NCBI GenBank assembly: GCA_010645155.1
Contig: CM021323.1
Span: 7,442,250-7,506,249 of the forward strand
Direction of reading: 5' to 3'
Length of the DNA: 64,000 nt
From: Tigriopus japonicus
Lineage: Eukaryota > Arthropoda > Copepoda > Harpacticoida > Harpacticidae
This document shows, piece after piece, positions 37,964-51,400 of this stretch. The stretch's first letter is position 1. Every line of letters starts with the position of its first letter. The notes under the pieces were generated by a model. The model had not been told where the DNA came from. It saw only the letters and a list, made by a program, of their open reading frames with translations, and did not search any database. The position numbers and the translations under genes were made by a program.

Positions 37964-40900
37964 TTTCGCTGTGGACCCAGGAAGGGTTTCGTTTGTTCGT
38001 TTGCCTATCCACTTTCTACTCCATCCATCCATTCGTCCATCCAGGGTTCTTTGTATCAAGCACGATGCAATGGTGCGTGTGCTACAGGACACATCGAATG
38101 TAAAATTTCGTCTCGAAGATGAATGAGCCGAATCTCTTGGTTATGAAGAAAGGGCCAGTTCATGGCATCTTTTCGGTCGTCCAACGAGTTCCAACGGTGA
38201 ATGTCTTGATCGGCGGATATGGTTAAGTTCTCTGCAAAAAAACGAAGAGAGAACAGCCCAATTAGATGCTTCATGTTTGTAACTGATATCCAACACATGT
38301 TGTGGGGCAACAGCAAAAATGTGACTTGAGAGCAAAAAAATATGAATCGTTTGGGGGTCATGCAATCGATCTCAAACCACTTTAGTTTGATTCTTGTCAA
38401 GTCCAAAGTACTCTAGTTGTCAAGGTGGACGGACCATCTATTGCCTTGAACGCTAATGTCAGGCTTGAAGATGTTATCGCATGAAATCTCATCACGCCAA
38501 GTTTGCCAGCTCGACCAACTCCGCAATCAAACTTCCAAATATGCAATTCCTATGCAAACTGATCCGCTCGTCTAATGGAATGAGTTTGAGCTCATTTTAG
38601 TTTGCATCAGTCAAGAGATGGGGGCCCTAAAACTCATGCCCACGATCCGTTAATTTCCGACAAGGCCATCAAAGCTCGCAGCTTTGTCTTCCTTTTCTTC
38701 ATTATGAGCAGCTCAAATTCCACTCGGAATGAGGCCTTACACCTCCAACGCTTTTTAGTGGTGGGATAGCTTTTTAATCACATAATGGGTTTTCGGGTTT
38801 TCGGTTGTGCAAAAATGCCGCCATTCGAGTTTGTCGTTTATCCTGATCCCTGGATGGATGAATGGTAGGATGGACGGAAGAACACGTGGGCATTGAGGAT
38901 ACAGGCAAGAAGCGGAGAAAAGGAGAGGAAAAACAAGCTTGCGACGCTTTGAAGGCACGGGATATCAGCTTTTTGGAGGATATTTTTCATTTAAATAGAA
39001 CGCCCTACCGACCTTGCCCTTTGACATGATCTTCTTTGATGCATGTGTACATTTAATTATGAAAAGAAACGAACTTGAGCTGGCTTGAAAAGAATGTCAC
39101 AATTAGAAATTAGTGTAACGGTTTGTCTGACATTGAGATTTTCAGGATGAATCAAAGTGCCAATCAAGATCAAACGAGTCCAATGCGATCACATGCTCCA
39201 ATAATAAAGCCAAGGTTCAATTCCATTGTCTGAGGTTTTCGCTTTGAAAATGAGGAAAGAAGAGAAAACATGGTGGAGAAATATTCCTATGAACGGAAAT
39301 GGGTCACCTTTGAGGGGAAACAGTCTGGAGTTGGCACCAAAGGATAGCTTTGCAAGTGGCAGTAGGATCCAAAGTTAGCATAGCTCCATCCATATAGCTG
39401 AGGGTGCCAAACATTTGATATACCTATTCTAATAAAAGAGATCGTTTCTCCAAGACCATCCAAACTCTCATGGGAGACATATTCGGAGTGAACATGAACC
39501 AAAATTTTGTGTCATAACAAGAAGCCCGAACGGTTTTCTCTTTTAGGTTCCCCTCGAAAATCGACTTTGTGGCCTGTCAACCCACCTTCATGAGGTGGTG
39601 AAATTGGCTTCCGTTGAAGTGATGCAAAAATATTTGGATTCCAAGGAAACTTAATCTTGTCTGTCGTTTTCTCATGACATGTATGCAGAGAACCAGCTAA
39701 TTCCTTCCAAAAGGAATATTTCCATGTCGTCACTTCGTTGTCATTCTGAGGCTCTCATGCTAATTCCTCAACAGGCTTCGTCCCCTTCAAAGAGTTGGCT
39801 AAAGGAAATACTCGTGGTTAACTAACTCCTTTCCCATAGAGCGTCGACAATCCCAAAGAATCTAGAGATGACATTGCCGTTGAGATGCTCATTTCTTTCT
39901 CTCCCGTTCGAAGTCATTCCTCTCTTTGAAAACTGTTGGCATTACAAGCAGATAATCCTTCCCAAGTGTTTACACGGTTCTACAAGGTCTGGGATAATGA
40001 ATTCCTCTCTTCCAATGGATACGGGGAGGGCAATTCACCCCATGTCTCAGCTTCCAAATTTGTGCGATATGGGAGGATTCCACGGGTTTTCGAGGGTCTC
40101 GTGAGACGCTTGAGATTGGAAGTGGATTAGATTTCCAAATACGTATACAACACACCCAATCTATGACCCCTAAGATGGACCCGTAAAACCAATAGAGCGA
40201 CTTCTTCGCCCTTCTAAAATAAAGAAGATGATTTAACGCCCTCAAATCACTCGGTTCGAAGTCAAGAATGGACAGGGTCGTTTCTTGCTTTTAAAAACCC
40301 TCTACAGAAATAATAGCGCGGAGTGGGAAAGAATTTCAAGGTTGTCCTCGTTTTCTAGGGTGATGAATGAATAGGAAATGTGTCAAATTGTCACCCTTGC
40401 CTCTGGTTCGTTCCTCCAAGTTATGGAATGGTGAATAATGATAGTACCTAAACACACATCTTAGCTCATATTTTTTTTGGAAAAAGAAGCGACTTTTTTC
40501 AGGCTAAATTGAGGTTTTACCGCTGTTCTGCAACGGACGCGGGGGGGACATCGGGGAATTGCGAAAGGAATTGGGGGAAAAAGCCACAATGGTCAAAGAT
40601 CTGGACTTGAGCCGAATGGAAGTGTCACTCGGTTTATGGCCTCCTATCACCTCTGTTCAAATACTAGAAAAAAAGTTGATGCCAACTTTTGTCGGGGGGT
40701 GTAATTGTCGTTGTCAACGGAAATGATCACACCACGGTCAGTCAGACCAACCAACACTAAGCAGACACAAACTGGTTTCGCTATGGAGGGAGGACAATTC
40801 ACGAGACCCCTGAGACTTGCTGGTTATAACGCTTTGACTGTGTTTAAAGGTGCCTGGACGAGTGGGTTCATTGCCAAAAGTTGTAAAGTCTGTGAAAAAA

Positions 40901-43900
40901 GTTAATCCGCTTCATTCATTCCGGTCTCACCGCCCAAAAGAGAGTTTAGAATTGTTTGACCTTTGTCAAAACGAATCCGTTCCAATTTCATTTCGTCCAT
41001 ACTATTTGTACTGTATGTACGTACGAACAATACAATCATGATTTTCCGACGATGTTTGTGTCAAGTGGTTCCCAAGTACCCAAAATTGAAAATAAGAGAG
41101 TGAAAGAGGGAGGGGAAAATAAAGGTCAAAGTGGCACAATTTGCGGTTTCACTGACGATGTCAGCGCCTAACCAAGAAGCCTCTGTGTTTGTGCGTATCA
41201 TGTCTCTTGCCTGTTATTATCGCCAAATTTATGAGGGTTTAGAAATTGAAAAAGGAAAACCAAGTGCTCTCTGATTTACTGCGTGCATGCACGATATTCA
41301 GCACTTCTTCAAAATCCCACCAACACCGTCACCGACAACCAAGACCAAGGCGATGTTTTAATGAATGATGCTTTGCATGCGAATACTAAAAAAGTTGCCC
41401 AACTTCTCCCCGCGATCTTCATTTTTCAAAAGGACAAGTGCGTCAGTAGAATCGTCCGAAATAACAAGGCCATTAGAGCTCAATTTATGATTGTGAGCCT
41501 CCTTAAAATGAAGTTTTTGGGGGATAATAAAAGTTCCCCATTCTCGCTCGAAATTCGTAATGTTCAAGTGATAGACTGGCCATATTCCATTCGCACTTTG
41601 AAACTACGGTTTTCCCAGGGCTCACCGCACTAAGTGAACCAAATGTTAAGCATGTAACAATTACATTGTTCAATATGTGATCCACGTGTTTGAATGGAGA
41701 AATGAGTATCAAATATGGATGCCATAAATTCGAGTGAGAACCGTCACACTTATGTTTATGGCTCACGTGTCACTGTTTTGGTCGGGGTGTTTGTTGTAGT
41801 TACTTTTTGTCAGTGTTGCTCAATTTGATGCCGGATTGTAAAAAATTCTATGTCCACATTTCATCTCGTATTTAATCAGCATGTTTTATGACACATGGTC
41901 TCCCAAAGCGAAACAAAAGCTGCTTTTCATTTGACTGTGTCGGTTGCTGCTGGCCTCATTCTCCACCATGAAAGAAAGATTTGGAAGCGCAGAATAAGAG
42001 AGCAATTAAGTGCCTTTTTGTTCGGAACGAGCAGGCTCACGGAGGATCTGGATGGAGATGGCAATTTGGTACTGGAAAGATTTCCCTCGATTTTTCACTC
42101 ATCCCAAGGCTTGATGTGAAATCAAGAGCCCTATTTCTCTTCGTTCAGCCCTCTTCTTCAACCGCAATTGTTGTTTGTTGTCATTTTTTGCTCCGATCAA
42201 AAAGTGACAAGGCATCAAACTCGTGTGTGAATTTGGATTCTGGACAGCTGAACCAGAGAGTTTGGATCCATCCAATGAGGATCGAATGGCTAAATGTTCC
42301 GGTAATCGGAGCTACAGCACGCTTGCACGTACGTATGTTGATTCATGACTTTTATGGCGACCATTCACAGATGCCGGAATGCTCAAAGCCATGCGTGGAG
42401 CATCAAGAACAGTTTTAAAGATGTTGCCGCCGGATCTCCAACTTCTTTCCTTGAGTGGGAAATTTTCAATCGAATGCCTTGCGGACACAATATTCAGCTC
42501 TAGGTTCGAAGATTGGCCCCCTTTGGAGGGCTACGTAACAGAGTGTTCAGAGTGATTTATGAAATATCTTAGCCAAGCATTTCCCAGGATGGCGATCATG
42601 ATGATGATATTATGGTTTGGATGCTTCTGGGAATGGAAGAAGACGAAAAGATCCACGTGAGAACAATCTCTTGAACTTCACGGCTTTCCTATCTACTGGA
42701 GCGCAACCACAAATTAATCATTCCGTAAATTAAAATCCAGATGACATCTTTGCAGTCACTTCCTGCTATACTTTTGGCTGGATGGGAGAGGGCTTCTCTT
42801 GATCTGATTTTACGCCCGACAAGTTTCTCATATTCCACCTAATGACAAAGATGTCATTCGTTGGCAAATCTTTTATCACGGTACAAAACTAACGAGCTTT
42901 GTGTTGGCATTTCTGACGACGGGCTCGAAGAAATTGGAAAAGGTTGCTTCTTGCCCTTTTGTTTTGTCTTGGTGATTGCTCAATGAACTTCAATCAAACT
43001 TTTCTCCTCCGTTCCCCAATGTGCAATGTGTCCTCTCTCTTGGCAGACTTAAGGCGAAGTAACTGTCCTTTCTTTCCAGATATGAGGTAATGAACATGAC
43101 AAAGTTTCGATAATGAAGCAAGACAAGTTTGAAGTGAAACTTCGAATGTCACAATCAATATAATTCCATTCTTTGTTCAGAACAATGTCGCCTTCTCTCC
43201 GCATCAAAACAGATATGAAACAATACGGTTCCTAATTCGAATGAAATTGTACGTTATCCTCAATGACCGTTGGAACAAGAAGCCACATACCTTGTATATG
43301 CAGTATAATGAACTCAAGGTCGTCCCGGAGACACTCCAAACACCTTTTTCTCGCCCAAAAGCCAAGAAGATGGTAAATATGGGGTTTGGTCACTCTCCGG
43401 CAAGGTTGGGTGTCCTTGTCCATAGTAATGCATGAGGCCAAAGGGGGCTCTTAGGCAACCCTCATAATTCAAACGAGACCAAATTTAAATAAGTAGTTCT
43501 CTGAGTCTTGGTATTTGTCTCAAAGCCATTTCAAACAAGCTGTCCCTAAACAGAACAACTCAGGGTGGCTTTTAGTGGGGGTTATATTGCGTGGAGAATC
43601 TCTCCTCCCTCTTAAGCGTGAGGTCATACAAACTCGGCGAGACAGATAACACACAATTATCCGTCATTGTATGGTGTGCATTGCTGTTGCTTCATTGATG
43701 AAGATATATCCCAAACTAGAGCCCTAAAACCAGAGACTGTCCTCTTCGAGGCCCTTTGTTATTCCAAAGGTATCGTGTCTTCTGACCAAACAGAACTCTG
43801 CTGATGCCATTCTCTGCACTTGAAAATGGGCGTAGAACAACAACGCATGGAAAAAATAAACGAATATTTTTCGGGCAAAGTTCAGTGAAACAATGGAAAC

Positions 43901-44970
43901 ATCGGCAAATGACCCGCCTCACTTGGAATTCCCAAGGGTAGGTGGGCTTTTTTTCGTTCCTCTCTCCACTTCCAAATGGATGGATGCTGTCGGAATTGTA
44001 CAAAAACTTGAATGTTACGACCTGCCAAAAGTGCTCAAAGCCACCTCTCAAATGACGAGTTGGGTAATGCCCACAAAAAGTCATTAATCTGGCGGAGTAT
44101 TCATCTGCTCAATTGGGCAATTTTGTTGACTTCCAAAAACATATTAAATATTCGCCAAAGCCGCCTTGGCATTTTCATGGCCGGTTCAATGTTCCACGAT
44201 TGAGATTTTATAAACGAGTAAACCACACACTTTGAATCTCGATGGACAGAAACAGCTTATTTGGCTATCTCCTGGTTTGATCACGAAGAAGCATCCCGTG
44301 ACCATGAAAAAATGGTCGGGAAGTCGAAAACTAATCCAAAATTCATTCAAGGGCCCCTCGTTCCATCTCCTAGATTCTAGATTGGGGACCTAGTTTCCAT
44401 GTGGGCAACGGTCACAATAGGCGCCTAATTGGAGGCATGGAATCGAGAGGGGATGTGCTTTTAATCAATTGTACTTTAATTATGGCAATTTTGGGTTCTC
44501 ATTTTTTTTCCATTAATCTTGTAATGTGACATTGTGTTCATAAAGAGCTGATCGCCATTCAGTCTCAAGTCTTTTGAAGAGGTTATCGATTAAAATATTT
44601 TTAAAATTGTGCAATCTTTCACAAGGTAATAAATAGGTAGTCCACCTGCATCTAAAGTGAGCTCCTCTCAAAGAGACGTGAAATCTCAAGAGATTTTTGA
44701 TCGAGGTCAGAGATCCGTGGAAAATCGCCCACCACAAAAAAAGAGCCCATCGTCGCTTGAGAGAGGCTCCTCAATGTACTACAGGGGGCATCATCCATGA
44801 TATGCCCATCACCATGCATCAAGCATGTCAGGTGAGTGAAATTTCAGTTTCCCTTCAATATTTTCCCACAAAACCAGGAAGGCTTAGACTGGCTGAGGAT
44901 TTCAAATTTCCCTCTGAGAGGGTAGAGACACTAAAGGCAGTGTGTCATATTGGGTATGATTTTCAGTATT
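37964..44970. other. Region upstream of gene 2, no resolved gene
   Basis: The promoter and any 5' exons of gene 2 should lie here but were not identified. Open frames of 116 codons (41283-41633, +) and about 146 codons (41981-42418, +) lack ATG at the start and good splice borders, and match nothing I know. Confidence 0.4.
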
Positions 44971-45404
44971 AATTACTCTCCGTAATGAATCCTGAGGCCA
45001 TGAATTAGACCCCCATCCACGTAGAGAGTGGTATTCTCGTGCACAGCTGAAAGGATGCTTACCTTGTTGTTAATATCAAATTCGTGACACAGGAAGATGC
45101 TTTTCCCCAAATTATATCTGCTTGGCTGATCTTGCCTCTCCGAGAACTGGCTGTATCCTTTTTCCCCTCAGTTTTCTCGTAATTCAGGCTCACACTTTTT
45201 TCGCTTCTCCTCTATAAGTCGTTCTGTTTTGGTTGGCTCACGTCCGTACACGAGGATCACCATCACACAACTGACGAGCAAGAAACCAGCCATCACGCGT
45301 AACTCCTGACGAGCTCGGAGATTCCAACTCGCCAACGGCCGTCGATCGAGCTGCCAACCGTCTTTCAAACGTTGAGACGCCGTTGCGAAAAAAATTGGAG
45401 CCCA
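44971..45404 (-). pseudogene. Unidentified frame with a membrane segment, interrupted by one TGA
   Basis: On the minus strand one frame is open from after a TGA at 45405 to TAA at 44971, about 144 codons, with a single TGA at 45168-45170. The first part has a membrane helix (RVMAGFLLVSCVMVILVYG) after a basic segment, then a charged stretch ending EKRKKCEPELREN. After the TGA it continues GEKGYSQFSERQDQPSRYNL, then CHEFDINNK, where a strong donor (AAG|gtaagc) sits at 45065, and VSILSAVHENTTLYVDGG. It may be a real type-II membrane protein exon ending at the TGA, a decayed gene, or chance. A 43-base GT-AG intron would remove the TGA but shifts frame to a less protein-like reading. No family was recognised. 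Confidence 0.25.
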
Positions 45405-45415
45405 GACTGATCAAA

Positions 45416-48400
45416 GTACGTTCTGCACTTGGAAGATGGATCCAAAGGGTCCATTTGAGTGCGGAAGATGAGTAAATAGGCAATCATCAGAAAATTGAGA
45501 GTTGTCCCCCAAAGTTGCAAGGCACAAAATGAACTTCTTCAGTGGTTGGATGGTACTCGAGCGCTAAAGTGGCATCCATTTCTGAGAGTTCTGATGCCCT
45601 GCCAAATGTTAATGGATGGACGGATTTTTTCCCTCTCCTTGATTTCTGCAGGGAATGATTACCGATGAATTTTCCCTGGAAATGACACCTAATGCTCGCT
45701 AGAAGGCGAATGATGCATCACTCAAAGTCAAAACTTGAAACACGACCTTCAAGCATAAATTTCAATTATCCATTTCAATCCATTTCGTCTTCTTTGCCAA
45801 TGACTCCTCGGAATCATCTCGACCACATTTATGACGAACCCCCAACTCATTTCCTCAATTGGCAAAACAATCTGAGGCAAAAACAATGATTCGAAAATCA
45901 ACCATCGCCAGTCGGGAAGCCAAAGATGGTTCTGGCTGAGGGAAAAGATGTCCTCACCTTTGAGATAAAGCTAATTTACAGCTTAAGACGACCACCTGCT
46001 GCGAGTATTGGATACTTACTTGCTTGCACATGGAACAAGAGGAGGTTTTCCAGGTCATGCAAATTAACCAGCCCTCTTAACAAGATCAAGTCAAGGACCT
46101 CCAAAGCTCTGGATCGATTGGCCAAGTACCAAAAGGAGTTCTTGGGCAACTATCCAACCCAACATGGGTCCTTTTGAGAGCAAATGAAAAATTAAGGACC
46201 CTTCGTTCTCGCCGTTTGCACCTTCTTCGTCTTCTTGACCACAGGCAATTTGCAAGTCTGAGGTGGGAGAGGTGTTTGAAATGGTCACATTTCGGACTGA
46301 AAATGTGCACCAAAATGACAAAAAAACAGGGAGTTAATTTGCTTGACCTCAACAATGCGACGAGACCGTGGTTGGTTGTTATCTGGTTAAAGGAGATGAA
46401 ACCGCTGTCGAGTTCCGAAAGTGACAGCGGGACGAAACTCGCTCCAAAGGAGACAAAACCCCAAAATGATAGACTAGCAGACACACTAACCAACATATAC
46501 TACTATGTACTGTATATCGCCGACATAATACAACAGCGGTGGGACAGAGAAAGAGACCCATGATGATGATGAGGACGGATGGACGGACGGAGAAGCCAGG
46601 ATAGTCTCAAATTAGGCATGCCATGCTTTTTCACAAAGAATGAAAGAATTCGTCTACCTATTTAACACAAGAGTCTCCTATCCGCCACTTCTTTTGATGC
46701 TCTCTTTCTCTCTCTTTCTGTCGCTCTTGTGTTGGGAGACCGTTTAATTTGGGTCTTGGATTTCAGCTTATTTTGTGCACAGTGCGTACTCTAAAAACCT
46801 GAACCATCTCCACGTTTCTTAGAGACAAATTTGCTTTTTCACAAAAAAACTTGAGTTGGTTTACCCAGAGATTGTCTCTGCTTTCTCTCAGCGGATTTGC
46901 TTTTACTCCCGAGCATCAGACGTGACAATTAGGGTAAAGCAGTAAATTACAATGCTTACACATGTCGTCTTGTTAAGAATATGTCATACTCTGCCATTAG
47001 CCAGATGCTGAGTGGTTGGCCTGCGTAACAAGGCCAGTTTCGAAACTTTTGGCTCGCATGAATAGGACTCAACGAGCAATTCATGCACGTTAAATGTGAA
47101 CAAATCTCAGATGGAGACGAAACTCGGAAACTTTGAAATGACCAATTCTCAAGATGAGCTTGACCAATGGACTAGAAGTGTCTGAGTCTTTCGCTTTAAG
47201 GGGTCAATTTGGGGGTGAAATTGGGCTCATGACGTATCCAGAAGCGAGGGTTTGAGGTTTACGAAAATGAGGTTATTGGTCAATTAGGCAGATTTGAGCT
47301 GCTCTAATGCCATCATAAAATCTTTCAAAGACAAAGAGACTGGACAATTTCTCCTCGATTTGGGGTTCTCGCCCTCGTCTTCCTGTCATTTAAGCAATTG
47401 AGGTTCAATTAAAGCAAAGAAATAATTGCACATGTGTTTTGTGAGTGTCTATAAAAATGGTTTCTAAGTTCAACCACTTGGTTTCTTCCAACGGACAAGA
47501 TCGGATAATAGACTCGAGTGCCAGGATGCTGACCAATATGATCTGTAATCAGGTGTTAATCAATCAATTGCCGTGATGCCCAAATTGTGGGCAATCAGTT
47601 TGATCTTCTCGAGTGTTCAAGCGATTCATGACGATCATCGAGATCATATCCTCCAGGCAAGAGATATGAAGACGTTCAATTACATCTCGAAAGCCAAACC
47701 AGAGTCGATTCGAAGCCAACAAGTTACTTGACAATACTCAAGTTAAGATGCAACAGATGTTCGATTGCTGATTACTGAGAACGGTTTGAATGGTCAGGCG
47801 TTTTGTCACCTCGCTACAATTTTCTGGAACTGTAAATCTGAATGAAAACGATGAAGAAAACGAGCTGATGCTTTCATCAGTGGATGGCCTATTTTGTTGA
47901 TCGTCGAGCAAAGGGTGCAAATCATGCAGGATCCAAGTATAAAGTCCCACATGAAGAGAAACGTCAACTGCCAACTCGATAGTTGCTTGATAACAAACAA
48001 CTTACGCCACCTTGTCTGGATTATTCTCGATTTATGTACTTAACGTACACACATGTGGAAGTTGGAAGTGGCATCTTATCTTTGAATCAGGGTTTACTCT
48101 TTGATTAGATCTCTACCCGGTTATCCCTCGTTACTCAAACCTCTTTCAGCCTCATGAATGTGGATTATGAAGTGCATTACTGACCACGAGGATCTCTCTC
48201 CCCTTCATCCATAGAAGAGAATCTCAAGGGTTGAGAACCACGTGCTCTCCTCCTGCTCAAAAACTTGGGCGGCAAAAACTTGGTAAATATCAAACGGACA
48301 ACCGTTAAATCGTTTGTGACTGGGTGCCTCATCATGAGTGAGAGGGACACTTTTTCATCATCTAAGATTCACGTTGTTGAAGGACTTGGTTGTTCAAGGT

Positions 48401-51400
48401 TCGGATTGGATTTCCTTTGGCATGCTGTTGATTTCAATGTTCACGACCACCACCAATGAAGAATTAGAAGCGTTGGTGTGAATTCGACGCTAATCCTGAC
48501 AAATACCTGGAGCTCTCGATTTTTCTACCGAATAGTGCTTCTTGAACATGACATCACTTGGAGTGCCAATTACTACACAGAGGATGGACGATGACTTGGA
48601 AAGACATATCCCTTGATTAGACCGGAATGGTACCACAAGGTTAAGCAATAAAAACTCGTTGAAATAGCGTGTCATCTTACACGGGATGGATCCGAAAATA
48701 TGACACTCTAGGCTAAAAGTGCTCATCCTAAATTAGCAATCATCGTCGGAGCTGAAAGAGAACATAGAACTGGATTGTACTTACCGCTTCATTGAAGAAA
48801 TTCTTTAATCCTTAGTGAATAAACGTCCTTGGGTGACTTTTGGGCGGTGCCAAGGCGTCCTCGTGTTTCAAAGATCCCCTTCCAAGGTCTAAAAACTTCG
48901 GAACGTGCGATTCACATGAAGTCAATAAATGAATGCTTCGTTGACCCTGTCATTTTTAGAGCCCGTCAGTTTTTTTCCTTCTTCTTCTTGCCAGACAGAT
49001 GTTATGTCATTGGATTGATCTGCTCGACAGCTGCAATTTTGCGGTTGGTCATTTTCAGGGAGATTCATCATAACGGTCCATTTGAAGACTCCGTTTGATA
49101 TCTACGTATGCAGAAAGAGGCCCATGATATGACGGATGCATCGGACGCTGTGGCTAATGTATTGAATCAAATCTGGGAAAGAATCAGCTTCAACCAAAAA
49201 TTGAAAACTACAATAAAGGGTGATTTGAGCTTGATATGGAACTTGCCAGTTGGGCCACAAAATCGGGCCTGTCATTTTTTGGCGAGTAATTAATGAATGC
49301 CTACAACGGACAGCCTTGGCCACAGGAATGTAAAAAAGCTGAACTCGTTCATGAACTTGTGGCAAGGTCCAAGAAGAAACCACAACAGTTGATGACCTCT
49401 GAGCCAGATGAGGCGACAATTCAGGTTTGTTTCTTCCCAAAATCCCACCGGTCATGGACGTTCCGACGTGGTACGTATCAAGATTGAAATTTCGAAATTG
49501 CCCAGCATCCTCACGCAAGCAAGATCATCAGGAACACCAACGCCAATAATGATGAGATGAGACCCCCGCGTCGTTTTAGCACGTCTATTTTTCCAAACTC
49601 ATGGTCTAATGATGATTTTCTGAGTCAGTGGGTCAGCTCAAGTTTGTTGGGCCTCCCATCGGTTCTCATAAAGTGTATCTTAAGGGAATCTGGCAGCCAA
49701 TCAACCGCATAAAAGCACACACTGCTCTGCTAGCAAGCAACAAATAAATTCCTAAAAGTGTCAAAATTCCTTGAGGGGCGACTCCTGCCAATCTTCCCAC
49801 TTCTATTGATCGTGGAAAGACGGCTAAACTCGAGTTTAAAATGGGATCGTCCCGTCGATACCGAAACTTGGAGTCACATTCTCAGAATCGAGTTAATGGC
49901 CATCAAGGAAAGTTCCAAATTAGGGGGAGAAGATCCCCCCGAATTTCTCCTTGATAAATTGAAATGAGCACTTCCTTCTCGAAAAGGAGATGAGAAACGA
50001 CGTCGACCCCGAGACCGTTAATGCCTACACATACTTACTCTCATGAGAGGATCGACCACCTACAGTACATTCCTGCCATCCCCAAGTACGTACGTATCTG
50101 TTGCGTTGTCTTCCCTCAAGCATCCTCAATACGCATTGTTGGATGGAGAAAAATGGCTTCCAAATCTAATCTTATCGTAAGACTTGGGTGAATATTGAAC
50201 TTGATGCTACCGTTCATGATTGTGCGGTTTATATGTAGTATGTGTTCGCGAGTGGCGATCTCGTTCTACAAACCTCATTCCATGGAGTGCGTGGCTGGAG
50301 GTCTGTCTGACTGTCAGTCGCATCTTTTTTTGGACTTAATTAACATCCTCCGAGATTCATGGCTACACCAAGACCATGGGTGCCTCAGTTTATTTATGTG
50401 ATCTTTAATGAGCCTGAGTTTCAGGATTGAACACTTTACATCCTGTCTGCTTGAGCGTCTACTCCCAAATTAGATGGATGAAACCAAAAGTAAGATTTCA
50501 TCATGGACGGGGGGAGATTCGAGTTTGACTTCGTTGTCAGTTTCCAGTTCCGCTCTAGTTTTGACAAGTTCATCGGGTGACCAATTCGGAAGGAAATGTC
50601 CAATCAGACGACCAATAAGCCGTGTCATTCCTGGAATATTTGCACAAGCTCGACGGGGGCCTGTTCACCGTATTTCCACATTCAAATCATCTCTCTACCA
50701 AGTTTTCAAAATCATGAGGAAGGATCAATCTCGTGGTACAACGTGGATCCATCCTTGAGCGCGCAGGAGATTGGAGACGGAAGCAAGGGTGTGGTGGTGG
50801 TAAAACACTTTTAGGGCTATTAAAACCCCGTGTAAAATCTGAAAAGACAGGATATGAGTGACCTCGTTTCCCCCGCCATCTTGCACTTAACTTGGGATCA
50901 ATCAATGTTCACCTCAAAGATGGACATTTTCGGGGCGGTTTCCGAGTGACTTGATGATGGAAGTCATTCATCAATGTTCGTGCTCTCTATGTACAGTACG
51001 CAGGGTGTCTTTGGTGGTCAGTGCTGCCTGATATTATGCTCAATCATCCGTGGAGTTTCTCGACTTTCACCCACCAATTGTCTTCAAATATCATCTCGTC
51101 ACTCAATCTTGGGCTAAATCAGTGATCTAAACACTCGCATAGCATTGCTCCATGAGCGTAGTTCTTACGACATACAGGTGAAGACGATGTCTTCTTGGCT
51201 AGCTCGTTACTGGCTAAGTAAGAAAGCCTCGAGCAACGGAAATTCAGCTGCTATTGAGACGTCCCGGAGGACAGAGAGACTCGAGGAAGCTCACTAATGA
51301 CGAACGAACACCTCTGACTGAGATAGAAATTACATCTAATCTAAGCTAAGGCTCAAACGCATCCACACGCGGTATGCCATCCTTCACAAGAATGAGGATA

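Noticed and set aside
41981..42418. A plus-strand frame of about 146 codons, the longest outside the two adaptors
   Set aside because: It does not begin with ATG, the composition is mixed, and no family or splice borders are convincing.
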